This document shows positions 54,246-62,897 of a stretch of DNA of 64,000 nucleotides, piece after piece; the stretch's first letter is position 1, and the number at the start of each line of letters is the position of its first letter. The position numbers were made by a program, and so were the translations under genes. This DNA comes from Carideicomes alvinocaridis (GTDB taxonomy: Bacteria; Pseudomonadota; Alphaproteobacteria; Rhodobacterales; Rhodobacteraceae), in NCBI GenBank assembly GCA_005473895.2, contig SRJI02000005.1, forward strand, positions 1 to 64,000, written 5' to 3'. The notes under the pieces are model-generated. The model did no database searches. It was not told the origin of the DNA and worked only from the letters and a program-made list of their open reading frames with translations.

Positions 54246-55793
54246 ATGAAGCCGGTACGTCTGCTGACGGGCGTCCTGACGGTGGGGGTGTGGACGCTCC
54301 TGTCGCGCGTCCTGGGGTTCGCGCGCGAGATCATCATCCTCGCCTATATCGGGCCGGGGCCGGTGATGGATGCCTTCGTCGCCGCCTTCCGCCTGCCCAA
54401 CATGTTTCGCCGGTTCTTTGCCGAGGGGGCGTTCAACGCGGCCTTCGTGCCGATGTTCTCCAAGCGGCTGGAGGCGGATGACAACCCGATGGGCTTTGCC
54501 TCGCAGGCGCTGAGCGGGCTGGCCTTCGTGCTGCTGGCGCTTTCGGCCCTGGCCATGATCTTCATGCCGGCGCTGGTCTGGGCGACGGCGGGCGGTTTTG
54601 CCGGCGATGCGCGCTTCGACATGACGATCGATTTCGGGCGGGTGCTGTTTCCCTACATCTTCTTCGTCTCGCTGGCCGCGCTGCTGTCCGGCGCGCTGAA
54701 CGCGGCCGGACGGTTCGCCGCGGCGGCCGCCGCGCCGGTGATCCTGAACGTCTTCGTGATCGCCGCCATGGTCGGCGCCGCGATGCTGGAGGGGCCGGTC
54801 GTGGTGGCGCTGGTCTGGGCGGTTCCGGTGGCCGGCGTGGCGCAGCTGGCGCTGGTCTGGATCGCCGCCGGGCGCGCCGGCATCCGGGTGCGGCCCGGCC
54901 GGCCCCGCTGGACGCCCGAGATGAAGCACCTGGTCCGCATCGCCGTGCCTGCCGCGCTGGCCGGAGGGGTGATGCAGGTCAACCTGCTGGTGGGTCAGCA
55001 GGTGGCGTCGCAATTCCCCGATGCGGTGGGCTGGCTCTATGCCGCGGACCGGCTCTACCAGCTGCCGCTGGGGGTGATCGGGATCGCCGTGGGCATCGTG
55101 CTGCTGCCCGACCTGTCGCGCCGGCTCAAGGCCGAGGATACCGAGGGCTCGCGCGCGGCCTTCTCCCGCGCCTCAGAGATCGCGCTGTCGCTCACCCTGC
55201 CCTGCGCCGTGGCTCTGGTGGTGATCCCGCTGCCGCTGACCTCGGTGCTGTTCGAACGCGGCGCCACCGGGGCGGACGACGCCGCGGCGATCGGCATCGC
55301 GGTGGCGATCTACGGGCTGGGCCTGCCGGCCTTCGTGCTGCAGAAGGTGCTGCAGCCACTCTTCTTCGCGCGCGAGGACACGAAGACCCCCTTCCGCTAC
55401 GCGCTCTGGTCGATGGCGGTGAACGCGGTGCTCGCGGTCGGGCTGGCGCCGGTGATCGGCTGGATCGCCCCCGCCATCGCCACCTCCGTCGCCGCCTGGG
55501 CCATGGTGGCGATGTTCTACGCCGGCACCCGGCCGATGGGCGAGATGGTGCGCTTCGACGAGCGGCTGCGCCGGCGGCTGTGGCGCATCTGCCTGGCCTC
55601 GGCGATCCTGGGCGTGGTGCTCTGGGGGCTGGCGGTCCTGCTGATGCCGTTCCTCGGCATGCCCTACTGGCGTTACCTGGCGCTGCTTGTCCTGATCGTG
55701 CTGGGCACCGTCGCCTATTTCCTCGCGGGTCACCTGATCGGCGCCTTCCGCCTGTCCGAGTTCCGCCAGGCCATGCGCCGCCGCCGGGGCTGA
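54246..55793 (+). CDS. murJ: Lipid II flippase MurJ
   Basis: The 515-residue inner-membrane protein of the MOP superfamily has about fourteen membrane segments and the family start LLTGVLTVGVWTLLSRVLGFAREIIILAYIGPGPVMDAFVAAFRLPNMFRRFFAEGAFNAAFVPMF. Further markers are YAADRLYQLPLGVIGIAVGIVLLPDLSR and FFAREDTKTPFRYA. It flips lipid II for peptidoglycan synthesis. It follows glnD by 25 bases, an order found in many Rhodobacterales, and probably shares its transcript. Confidence 0.96.
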   Translation: MKPVRLLTGVLTVGVWTLLSRVLGFAREIIILAYIGPGPVMDAFVAAFRLPNMFRRFFAEGAFNAAFVPMFSKRLEADDNPMGFASQALSGLAFVLLALSALAMIFMPALVWATAGGFAGDARFDMTIDFGRVLFPYIFFVSLAALLSGALNAAGRFAAAAAAPVILNVFVIAAMVGAAMLEGPVVVALVWAVPVAGVAQLALVWIAAGRAGIRVRPGRPRWTPEMKHLVRIAVPAALAGGVMQVNLLVGQQVASQFPDAVGWLYAADRLYQLPLGVIGIAVGIVLLPDLSRRLKAEDTEGSRAAFSRASEIALSLTLPCAVALVVIPLPLTSVLFERGATGADDAAAIGIAVAIYGLGLPAFVLQKVLQPLFFAREDTKTPFRYALWSMAVNAVLAVGLAPVIGWIAPAIATSVAAWAMVAMFYAGTRPMGEMVRFDERLRRRLWRICLASAILGVVLWGLAVLLMPFLGMPYWRYLALLVLIVLGTVAYFLAGHLIGAFRLSEFRQAMRRRRG

Positions 55794-55879
55794 GGGCCCC
55801 GGCGCGGCACCGCACTGTTTCCACGTTTCCCGATACTCACCAGTGCCGGAGAAATCCCTTATATTGTCCGCCTCACGTC

Positions 55880-55934
55880 CAATTCCTGCCTGAATTGACC
55901 GCGATACCTCGACGGAACGAAAGCAGAGGTATCG
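55880..55934. promoter_or_regulatory. LysR-type box and ribosome-site-covering hairpin before the LysR gene
   Basis: CAATTC-CTGCCT-GAATTG (55880-55897) has the T-N11-A form of LysR-type sites. A second, perfect repeat, CGATACCTC (55902-55910) and GAGGTATCG (55926-55934), pairs over 15 bases. Its right arm includes the GAGG ribosome binding site of the ATG at 55938. A TATATT -10-like box lies at 55860-55865. Confidence 0.55.
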
Positions 55935-55937
55935 AGT

Positions 55938-56843
55938 ATGGATCGTCTGACGGAAATGGAAGCCTTCGCCACCGTGGTGGATCAGGGTGGATTCACCGAC
56001 GCCGCGAAGAAGATGGGGATTTCCAAGTCCGCCGTGTCAAAGCATGTCTCCTCGCTCGAGGCACGGCTGGGGGCCCGTCTGCTGAACCGGACGACCCGCC
56101 GCGTGTCGCCGACCGAGATCGGGCTGGCCTATTACGACCGCGCCCGCCGCGTGTTGAACGATGCCGGCGAGGCGGATGCGCTCGTCACCTCGATGCAATC
56201 GGCGCCCTCGGGGCTGCTGCGCATCTCGGTCGCGACGGATTTCGGCGTCAATCATCTGAGCCCGGTGCTGGGCGAGTTCCTGGCCGAGTTCCCGGACATC
56301 ACCGTCAACATGGTGCTGAACAACCGCTTCGTCGAGCTGATCTCGGAAGGGTTCGACATGGCCGTGCGGATCGGCGAGCTGGAGGATTCCACGCTGCGGG
56401 CCCGCAAGCTGACCGAGACCACCAAGCGGATGATCGCCAGCCCGGCCTATTTCGAAAAGTTCGGCCGACCCACCAAGATCGACGACCTGAACGAGCACAA
56501 GCTGCTGCATTATTCCAACCAGTCCTCGGGCAATGTCTGGAAGGTCACCGCCCCCTCGGGCGAGAAGCGCCAGGTGCGCACCGCCGGCTGGCTGTCGGTC
56601 AATGACGGGCAGTCGCTACTGAACGCCTGCATCGCCGGGCTGGGCATCGCCTACCTGCCCTCCTTCCTCTACGCCGACGCAATGGAGAAGGGGCTGGTGG
56701 TCGACGCGATCCCCGATCTGCCGGTGGAGACGCAGGGCATCTACGCGGTCTACCCACCGGGCCGGTTCACCCAGCCCAAGGTGCGCGCCTTCATCGACTT
56801 CCTGGTCCATGCATTCGCCGAAAAGGGCCCGACCGACTGGTAG
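55938..56843 (+). CDS. LysR-family transcriptional regulator
   Basis: The 301-residue protein has an N-terminal winged helix-turn-helix (FATVVDQGGFTDAAKKMGISKSAVSKHVSSLEARLGARLLNRTTRRVSPTEIG, about residues 10-62) and a C-terminal LysR substrate domain of the CrgA/PP2 type (DFGVNHLSPVLGEFLAEFPDITVNMVLNNRFVELISEGFDMAVRIGELEDSTLRARKL). Targets and ligand are unknown. No divergent partner is present: the neighbours are murJ upstream and a convergent small gene. Regulation is probably autogenous through the sites at 55880-55934. A strong terminator follows. Confidence 0.9.
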   Translation: MDRLTEMEAFATVVDQGGFTDAAKKMGISKSAVSKHVSSLEARLGARLLNRTTRRVSPTEIGLAYYDRARRVLNDAGEADALVTSMQSAPSGLLRISVATDFGVNHLSPVLGEFLAEFPDITVNMVLNNRFVELISEGFDMAVRIGELEDSTLRARKLTETTKRMIASPAYFEKFGRPTKIDDLNEHKLLHYSNQSSGNVWKVTAPSGEKRQVRTAGWLSVNDGQSLLNACIAGLGIAYLPSFLYADAMEKGLVVDAIPDLPVETQGIYAVYPPGRFTQPKVRAFIDFLVHAFAEKGPTDW

Positions 56844-56875
56844 GCCACTTCGGCACATCGAACCTCCCTCGACCT

Positions 56876-56903
56876 GGGGTCGCCATCGGGCGACCCCTTT
56901 TTT
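56876..56903 (+). terminator. Rho-independent terminator of the LysR gene
   Basis: GGGGTCGCC (56876-56884), loop ATCG and GGCGACCCC (56889-56897) form a perfect 9-bp stem followed by six T. It lies 33 bases after the stop codon. Confidence 0.95.
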
Positions 56904-56917
56904 CGTCGAGCGCCGGC

Positions 56918-57118
56918 CTAGCCGCGGTTGTACGGGCTCTGGTTCACCGGTTTCAGGCTGATGCCCTCGGCCGACGCCTTGCTCTGCACCGCGTCTTCGG
57001 TCCGGCCGAGCTTGAGCCCGATCACCCGGGTGGGCGTATTCTCCGCCGCGAGCTGGCGCAGCTGATCCACGTCGTCCTTGGTCCAGGGTTCGCCGGTATT
57101 CCTGTCATATTCCGCCAT
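56918..57118 (-). CDS. Small GcrA/SANT-like helix-turn-helix protein
   Basis: The 66-residue protein MAEYDRNTGEPWTKDDVDQL... carries a Myb/SANT-like tri-helical motif (WTKDDVDQLRQLAAENTPTRVIGLKLGRTEDAVQSKASAEGISL), the pattern of GcrA N-termini and small alphaproteobacterial DNA-binding proteins. No other domain is present. The start at 57118 follows AGGAGGCC. It lies 24 bases downstream of the terminator of the HU-like gene and was probably acquired as an independent unit. Function is unknown. Confidence 0.78.
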   Translation of the reverse strand: MAEYDRNTGEPWTKDDVDQLRQLAAENTPTRVIGLKLGRTEDAVQSKASAEGISLKPVNQSPYNRG

Positions 57119-57177
57119 GAGGGCCTCCTTTCTTCTGCGGCCCAACGCAGGAGGGCGGGCGGAGGATCCCCGCAAAG

Positions 57178-57203
57178 AAAAAGGCCGCCCCAGAGGGACG
57201 GCC
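57178..57203 (-). terminator. Rho-independent terminator of the HU-like gene
   Basis: On the minus strand GGCCGTCCC, loop TCT and GGGGCGGCC form a 9-bp stem with one T-G pair, followed by TTTTTCTTT. It starts 24 bases after the HU-like stop codon. Confidence 0.9.
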
Positions 57204-57227
57204 CGGCCCGACAGGAACGGTGACGGC

Positions 57228-57515
57228 TTAGCCGTTCACCTTGTCCTTGAGCGCCTTCGCAATGGTCATCTTGACCACCTTGTCGGCATCTTTCTTGAAC
57301 TGTTCGCCGGTGGCGGGGTTCCGCACCATGCGCTCGGGGCGTTCGCGGCAGTAGATCTTGCCGACGCCCGGCAGGGTCACCGCGCCGCCGCCGGCGACTT
57401 CGCGGGTGATGATATCGCAGACCGCGTCGAGGGCCGTGGTCGCGGATTTCTTGTCCGAGCCCATTTCCTCGGCCAGTGCGGCGACGAGCTGAGTCTTTGT
57501 CATCGGTTTTGCCAT
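57228..57515 (-). CDS. HU-family DNA-binding protein
   Basis: The 95-residue histone-like protein begins MAKPMTKTQLVAALAEEMGSDKKSATTALDAVCDIITREVAGGGAVTLPGVGKIYCRERPERMVRNPATGEQFKKDADKVVKMTIAKALKDKV. The DNA-gripping arm is present with the proline of RNPATGE, but the common GFGTF turn reads PGVGK and a cysteine appears in IYCRER. That marks it as a divergent paralog rather than the main HupB. It would bend or compact DNA. The start at 57515 follows AAGGGAGA. It is monocistronic. Confidence 0.9.
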   Translation of the reverse strand: MAKPMTKTQLVAALAEEMGSDKKSATTALDAVCDIITREVAGGGAVTLPGVGKIYCRERPERMVRNPATGEQFKKDADKVVKMTIAKALKDKVNG

Positions 57516-57651
57516 TTTCTGGTCTCCCTTCACTGCCCGTTCCTAGGGGCTCATTGCGCGTGTTTTACTTAATGTGGCGGGGCAACACAACGAATTGTGG
57601 GCACTCTGGCCATAAAAACATGCATTTTGTGCTTCTTTTCCCACCCTGGGT

Positions 57652-59136
57652 CTAGAGAAATGCCGTCTCCTCGAAGCTGCGCAGCTTGCGGCTGTGGATC
57701 CGCTCCAGTGGCATGGTGCGCAGGTGTTCCATCGCGCGGATGCCGATCATCAGGTGCCGCGCCACCTGCGTCTTGTAGAAATCCGAGGCCATGCCCGGAA
57801 GCTTCAATTCCCCGTGCAGCGGCTTGTCGCTCACGCAGAGCAGCGTGCCGTAGGGCACCCGGAAGCGATACCCGTTGGCCGCGATCGTGGCGCTTTCCAT
57901 GTCGAGCGCGATGGAGCGCGACAGCGACAGGCGGTGAACCGGGCCGGACTGGTCGCGCAGTTCCCAGTTGCGATTGTCCACGCTGGCCACGGTGCCGGTG
58001 CGCATCACCCGCTTGAGGTCGTAACCCTCGAGCTGGGTCTCTTCCTCCACCGCGTCCTCGAGCGCCACCTGGATCTCGGCCAGCGCCGGGATCGGCACCC
58101 AGACCGGCAGGTCGTTGTCCAGCACCCGGTCCTCGCGCAGATAGGCATGGGCCAGCACGAAATCCCCCAGCGCCTGGGTGTTCCGCAGCCCTGCGCAATG
58201 GCCGACCATGATCCAGGCATGGGGCCGCAGCACGGCGATGTGGTCGGTCGCGGTCTTGGCGTTGGACGGCCCCACCCCGATATTGACCAGCGTGATGCCC
58301 GACCCGTCCTCGCGCTTGAGGTGGTAGGTGGGCATCTGCGGCATCTTCACCGTGGGCGCGATCACCTCGTCGGGGCCCGTGATCTCCACGTTGCCGGTGG
58401 AGACGAAGGAGGTGTAGCCGCTCTCGGGATCGGCCAGCTTGGCCCGGGCATAGGCCTCGAATTCCGAGACGTAGAACTGGTAGTTGGTGAACAGCACGTA
58501 GTTCTGGAAATGCGACGGGTCCGTCGCGGTGTAATGCGCCAGCCGCGCGAGCGAGTAATCCACCCGCTGCGCGGTGAAGGGCGCCAGCGGCTCGGCCCCG
58601 TCGGGCGCCGGCTTCGCGGTGCCGTTGACGATGTCGTCGTTGGTGGTCGACAGGTCAGGCACGTCGAACACGTCGCGCAGGGTGAAGTTCGCCGCACCCT
58701 CCTGCGGCACGGTCACCGTCTCGTCGCTGGCTACGGCGAAATGCACCGGGATCGGCGTCGAGGACAGGCCGATCCGCACCGGCACGTCATGGTTCTGGAT
58801 CAGCAGCCGCAGCTGCTGGCGCAGGTAATTGCCGAACAGGTCGGGCCGGGTGACCGAGGTCGCATGAACCCCCGGGGCCGAGACATGGCCAAAGCTCAGC
58901 CGGCTGTCCACATGGGCATAGCTGGACGTGGCCAGCCTGATCTCGGGATAGAAGGCACGGAACCGGACCCCGGGATGCCCCTCGGCCAGCGCGGTCTGGA
59001 ACCGCGAGCAGAGGAAGTCGGTGCCGATGCGATAGAGCTCTTCCAGCCGGGCCACCGCCGCGTCCGGGTCGGTGAAGAATTCCGCCTCGGGCACATCCGG
59101 GCTGACCACCTTCAATTCCGTTTCGGCACGCTGCAT
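57652..59136 (-). CDS. amn: AMP nucleosidase
   Basis: The 494-residue enzyme splits AMP into adenine and ribose 5-phosphate and so controls adenylate levels. The N-terminal AMP nucleosidase domain (residues 1-200, EELYRIGTDFLCSRFQTALAEG and RFRAFYPEIRLATSSYAHVDSRLSFGHVSAPG) and a C-terminal nucleoside-phosphorylase-like domain (MVGHCAGLRNTQALGDFVLAHAYLREDRVLDNDLPVWVPIPALAEIQ, DMESATIAANGYRFRVPYGTLLCVSDKPLHGELKLPG) are both complete. The start at 59136 gives MQRAETELKVV. It is divergent from the VOC gene. Confidence 0.96.
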   Translation of the reverse strand: MQRAETELKVVSPDVPEAEFFTDPDAAVARLEELYRIGTDFLCSRFQTALAEGHPGVRFRAFYPEIRLATSSYAHVDSRLSFGHVSAPGVHATSVTRPDLFGNYLRQQLRLLIQNHDVPVRIGLSSTPIPVHFAVASDETVTVPQEGAANFTLRDVFDVPDLSTTNDDIVNGTAKPAPDGAEPLAPFTAQRVDYSLARLAHYTATDPSHFQNYVLFTNYQFYVSEFEAYARAKLADPESGYTSFVSTGNVEITGPDEVIAPTVKMPQMPTYHLKREDGSGITLVNIGVGPSNAKTATDHIAVLRPHAWIMVGHCAGLRNTQALGDFVLAHAYLREDRVLDNDLPVWVPIPALAEIQVALEDAVEEETQLEGYDLKRVMRTGTVASVDNRNWELRDQSGPVHRLSLSRSIALDMESATIAANGYRFRVPYGTLLCVSDKPLHGELKLPGMASDFYKTQVARHLMIGIRAMEHLRTMPLERIHSRKLRSFEETAFL

Positions 59137-59319
59137 GTCACCTCCTGTGTCGGTCCTGCTTATCACGGCCATCGGAAAAGACCAGAGACACCGCTCCCGC
59201 AAGGCGGGGACGGCGCTGAACACTCTGTTTTCCGGGTCGGGGCAGGGTCATGGCCGAAATTGACACGCGGCAGGGGCCGGATCAAGCTGGCGCGACAGGT
59301 GACGGAAAGGCAGCCCGCG

Positions 59320-59754
59320 ATGGATTACGACAGCGTCACCCCGACGGCTTTCGGCGCGTCGCTGCGCGGCATCGGGCTGAACCTGCTGGTGCGCGACGTG
59401 GCGGCCGAGGTGGCCTTCCTGTCCGACCTCTTCGGCATGAAAGCCCACCAGCCCAGCGCGGATTTCGCCATCATGCGCTACGGCGGGCAGGTCTTCCAGC
59501 TGCATGCCGACGGCACCTTCGCGACCCATCCCCTGCACGCCCTGCTGCCGGAAACCCCGCCGCGCGGGACCGGAATCGAACTGCGGCTCTACGACACCGA
59601 TCCCGACCAGGCGGTGGCCCGGGCCGCCCGTCACCCCGGCGCGCATGTCCTGGCCCCGCCCGCCGACAAGCCGCACGGCCTGCGCGAGGCGGTGATCCTC
59701 GATGCCGAAGGCTATGCCTGGGTGCCCTCGCGGCCCCTGCCCTCCGACGGCTGA
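59320..59754 (+). CDS. VOC-family (glyoxalase-like) protein
   Basis: The 144-residue protein has a vicinal oxygen chelate fold: SLRGIGLNLLVRDVAAEVAFLSDLFGMKAHQPSADFAIMRYGGQVFQLHAD, then GTGIELRLYDTDPDQAVARAARHPGAHVLAPPADKPHGLREAVILDAEGYAWVPSRPL. Members include dioxygenases, glyoxalases and resistance proteins; the metal ligands are not clear here. The end of the gene overlaps the convergent HyuA-type gene by 43 bases, which is unusual. It is divergent from amn. Confidence 0.85.
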   Translation: MDYDSVTPTAFGASLRGIGLNLLVRDVAAEVAFLSDLFGMKAHQPSADFAIMRYGGQVFQLHADGTFATHPLHALLPETPPRGTGIELRLYDTDPDQAVARAARHPGAHVLAPPADKPHGLREAVILDAEGYAWVPSRPLPSDG

Positions 59755-61748
59755 GGCGTCGAGACCCGCGCCCGGCCCACGGCCTCGGCAATCATCTCCG
59801 CCTCGATCAGCACCTCCTGCCCCTCGACCTCGGCCCGCCGCGCCTCCAGCCGGGTGGTGATCCGCGGCGCCACGGCCCCGGCCGCCTCCGCCGCCTCTGC
59901 CACCTCGCCCTGCAGCGCCTCTTCCAGCCGCTGCAGCGCCGCGGTCTCGGTGGCGAAATCCTCCGTCCCCCCGGCCAGGTGTAGGCGGAAACATCCCGGA
60001 GCCGGAACGGTCAGCGTCCCCTGCCGCCGGATCGTCACGCGCCCCACCACCGCACCGATCGCGTTGGCGACGCCGGCATCGCCGGGCAGCACGATCCGGG
60101 TCTCCAGCCGGTCGCCCAAGGGCGGGTAGTAATAGCCGGCCGAGGCCCCCAGCCCCACCACGGGCCAGCCGAGCCCCGCACGCAGGGTCACGATCCCCTC
60201 GCGCCCACCCAGCCCGCGCCGCATGAGCTCGTGCCGCGCCAGATCCCCCGGCGCCGCGTCGAAACCGCCATCCTCGGCCAGGGCGCATTCCATCAGGATC
60301 TCCTCGGTCTGATGGCGCAGCCGGTCCACGATCATCTGTGCCAGCGCCTCCGGCCCCGCGGCCAGCCGCCCGCCATGGCCCACCCGGCGCCGCGCCATGA
60401 GCCCCAGCGCCAGCGTCGCCGCCGCCCCGTCCCAGGCGTCGAGCGCGCCCAGCACATGCGCCGCGTCCGAGGGGGTCACCCCCGCCACCTGCACCAGCCC
60501 CCGCGCCACCAGCCGCTCCAGCGCCGCCAGTTCGCGCCGGTCCCGCAGCACGGCGCCCACGGGCTGGACCCCGTCGATCCGGGCAAGCAGGGCCGCCTCG
60601 CGCTCCGTCAGCCCGTCCGGCGACATGTCGGCCACCGGCCGCAGGAACCGCCCGTCATGCTCCATCGCGACGGCGCGGCGGGCCTGCGCCTCCAGCGCCT
60701 GCAGCACCACCTCCGGCGCCTCGGTGGCGATCAGGCTGACCGGCACCAGCCGCCGCGGGCCCAGCCGCACGCCCCCCGCCAGCCCGTCCAGCACGGGATG
60801 CACCTCGCTGTCGCCGCCCAGCCCGTAGGTGCGCATGGCGACCGCCTCCACCATGGTGCGGAACCCGCCGACGCGGGCGCCCTCCGGGTCGATCGCCGGC
60901 CGCCCGCCGCGCAGGACCGCCACGTCCGTCGTCGTCCCGCCGATGTCGGAGACCAGCGCATCCTCGGCCCCCGTCAGCCAGCGCGCCCCCACGAGAGAGG
61001 CGGCCGGGCCCGACAGGATCGTCTCGATCGGCCGCTCCCGCGCCATCGCGGCCGGGATCAGCGCCCCGTCGCCCCTCACCACCATCAGCGGCGCCGCGAT
61101 CCCGAGGGCACGCAGCCCCTCCTCCGCCCGCCCGATCAGCCGCTCGACCATGCCGATCAGCCGCGCGTTGAGCAGTGCCGTCAGCGCCCGCTTCGGCCCG
61201 TTGAGCTTCGCCGACAGCTGGTGCGACAGGCTCACCGGCCGGCCGGTCAGCGCCCGCAACCGCTCCGCCACCGCCAGCTCATGCGCCGGGTTGCGCACGG
61301 CAAAGCGCCCTGCCACGGCGAACCCCGCCACGCCGCCGATCTCCGCCAGCCAGCCCTCCAGCGCCGCCATGTCCAGCGCCTCCGCCGCCTCCCCCGCATG
61401 GTCGTGCCCGCCGGGCAGGATCAGCAGCGGATCGCCCGCCAGCGCCGCGGCCAGCCCCTGCGCCTGCAAATCCGCCTCGCGGAAGCCCACGGCCACCAGC
61501 GCCGCGCGCCCGCCCTGGCCCTCGACCAGCGCGTTCGTTGCCAGCGTGGTCGACAGCGAGGCCATGCCGATCTCGCCCGCCGCGATGCCGGACGCCTCCA
61601 GCACCGCCGCCACCGCCGCGCCGATCCCTTCGGCCAGGTCGTGCCGGGTGGTCAGCCGCTTGGCCCGCGCCACCACGGCCTCCTCGTCGCGCAGGATCAC
61701 CGCGTCGGTATAGGTGCCGCCGGTATCCACCCCCAGCAGGTAGGCCAT
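59712..61748 (-). CDS. Hydantoinase/oxoprolinase family protein (HyuA-like, orphan)
   Basis: The 678-residue protein begins MAYLLGVDTGGTYTDAVI, the actin-like ATPase phosphate loop of N-methylhydantoinase A / 5-oxoprolinase A subunits. The second phosphate motif is DALVSDIGGTTTDVAVLRGG (near residues 262-281). The B subunit (HyuB), which normally neighbours it, is absent, so activity on hydantoins or 5-oxoproline is uncertain. Some solitary members have other roles. The 3' end overlaps the convergent VOC gene. queG lies 12 bases upstream on the same strand, so the two may be co-transcribed. Confidence 0.88.
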   Translation of the reverse strand: MAYLLGVDTGGTYTDAVILRDEEAVVARAKRLTTRHDLAEGIGAAVAAVLEASGIAAGEIGMASLSTTLATNALVEGQGGRAALVAVGFREADLQAQGLAAALAGDPLLILPGGHDHAGEAAEALDMAALEGWLAEIGGVAGFAVAGRFAVRNPAHELAVAERLRALTGRPVSLSHQLSAKLNGPKRALTALLNARLIGMVERLIGRAEEGLRALGIAAPLMVVRGDGALIPAAMARERPIETILSGPAASLVGARWLTGAEDALVSDIGGTTTDVAVLRGGRPAIDPEGARVGGFRTMVEAVAMRTYGLGGDSEVHPVLDGLAGGVRLGPRRLVPVSLIATEAPEVVLQALEAQARRAVAMEHDGRFLRPVADMSPDGLTEREAALLARIDGVQPVGAVLRDRRELAALERLVARGLVQVAGVTPSDAAHVLGALDAWDGAAATLALGLMARRRVGHGGRLAAGPEALAQMIVDRLRHQTEEILMECALAEDGGFDAAPGDLARHELMRRGLGGREGIVTLRAGLGWPVVGLGASAGYYYPPLGDRLETRIVLPGDAGVANAIGAVVGRVTIRRQGTLTVPAPGCFRLHLAGGTEDFATETAALQRLEEALQGEVAEAAEAAGAVAPRITTRLEARRAEVEGQEVLIEAEMIAEAVGRARVSTPQPSEGRGREGTQA

Positions 61749-61760
61749 CGCGCGCCCCCC

Positions 61761-62804
61761 TCAGCCGCCCAGCCGGGCGACGGCCCAGCCTGCGGCCTCC
61801 GCCACGACCGGATCGGCATCCCCCGTCAGATCCCGCGCCACCGGCAGGAGCGCCGCGTCACCGGAATTGCCCACCGCGTAGAGCACGTTGCGCACAAAGC
61901 GGTCGCGCCCGATCCGCTTGATCGGAGAGCCCGAGAACATCGCCCGGAACCCCGCATCGTCGAGCCGCGCCAGATCCGCCAGCCTCGGCGCCACCAGGTC
62001 CTCGCGCGCGCGATACTTCATCTCCCGTGCCTCGACGGCGAACTTGTTCCACGGGCAGACGGCGAGGCAATCGTCGCAGCCGTAGATCCGGTTGCCCATC
62101 TTTTCCCGCAGCTCCACCGGGACCGGGCCGCGATGCTCGATCGTGAGGTAGGAGATGCAGCGCCGCGCATCCAGCTGGTAGGGCGCCGGGAAGGCATCGG
62201 TCGGGCAGGCATCCAGACAGGCCCGGCAGGACCCGCAATGATCGGTCTCGGGCGAATCCGGCTCCAGACCCAGCGTGGTGAAGACCGAGCCGATGAAGAA
62301 CCAGTTGCCCAGGTCCCGGCTCAACAGGTTGGTATGCTTGCCCTGCCAGCCCAGCCCCGCGGCTTCCCCCAGCGGCTTCTCCGCCACCGGCGCGGTATCG
62401 ACGAAAACCTTGACCTCCGCCCCCTCGTGACCGGCGCGCCCCGCCTCCTCCAGCAGCCAGCGGGCCAGCCGCTTCAGCCGTTTCTTCACCGTGTCGTGGT
62501 AATCGCGGTTCTGCGCGTAGACGGAGATCGCCGCCCGGTCCGGCCGCTCCAGCACCGCCAGCGGGTCGTGTTCGGGCGTATAGCTCTCGGCCAGCATGAT
62601 GACCGACCGTGCCTCGGGCCACAGCACCCGGGGATCGCCGCGCCAGCTCGCGCGCGCCTCCAGCCAGTCCATCTGCCCGTGCCGCCCGCGCTCGAGGAAA
62701 TCGCCCAGCCGCGCCGGCACCTGGGGGATGTCCCCCGGCCGGCACACCCGGCACAGGTCGAACCCTTCCTCGACCGCCCGGTTCTGCAGCGCCGCCTTCA
62801 GCAC
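61761..62804 (-). CDS. queG: Epoxyqueuosine reductase
   Basis: The 347-residue enzyme performs the last step of queuosine synthesis in tRNA with cobalamin and two [4Fe-4S] clusters. The clusters are seen as [16 protein letters not shown] and [13 protein letters not shown]. Other markers are [15 protein letters not shown] near the start, the [11 protein letters not shown] segment, [20 protein letters not shown], and the HEAT-like C-terminus ([38 protein letters not shown]). A dispersed repeat lies between it and the GST gene upstream. Confidence 0.95.
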   Translation of the reverse strand: MLKAALQNRAVEEGFDLCRVCRPGDIPQVPARLGDFLERGRHGQMDWLEARASWRGDPRVLWPEARSVIMLAESYTPEHDPLAVLERPDRAAISVYAQNRDYHDTVKKRLKRLARWLLEEAGRAGHEGAEVKVFVDTAPVAEKPLGEAAGLGWQGKHTNLLSRDLGNWFFIGSVFTTLGLEPDSPETDHCGSCRACLDACPTDAFPAPYQLDARRCISYLTIEHRGPVPVELREKMGNRIYGCDDCLAVCPWNKFAVEAREMKYRAREDLVAPRLADLARLDDAGFRAMFSGSPIKRIGRDRFVRNVLYAVGNSGDAALLPVARDLTGDADPVVAEAAGWAVARLGG

Positions 62805-62817
62805 GGGACCGCCCCCC

Positions 62818-62884
62818 GCTTCTTCGGTCCATAAATATGGTCGGGGGGTGAGGCCGCAGGCCGAGGGGGGCAGACAGCCCCCCT
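62818..62884. repeat. Dispersed intergenic repeat, copy B
   Basis: It opens GCTTCTTCGGTCCATAAATA, continues TGGTCGGGGGGTGAGGCCG and ends with the hairpin GGGGGGC (62865-62871), AGACA, GCCCCCC (62877-62883). It differs from copy A (41438-41501) at only a few positions. It lies between the GST stop codon and the queG start on the minus strand. Confidence 0.8.
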
Positions 62885-62897
62885 GCCCCGGCCGGGA

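Noticed and set aside
57694-59319. Long plus-strand frame antisense to amn, running into the VOC gene
   Set aside because: The real VOC protein begins at the ATG at 59320. The upstream part is the complement of AMP nucleosidase and has no family features.
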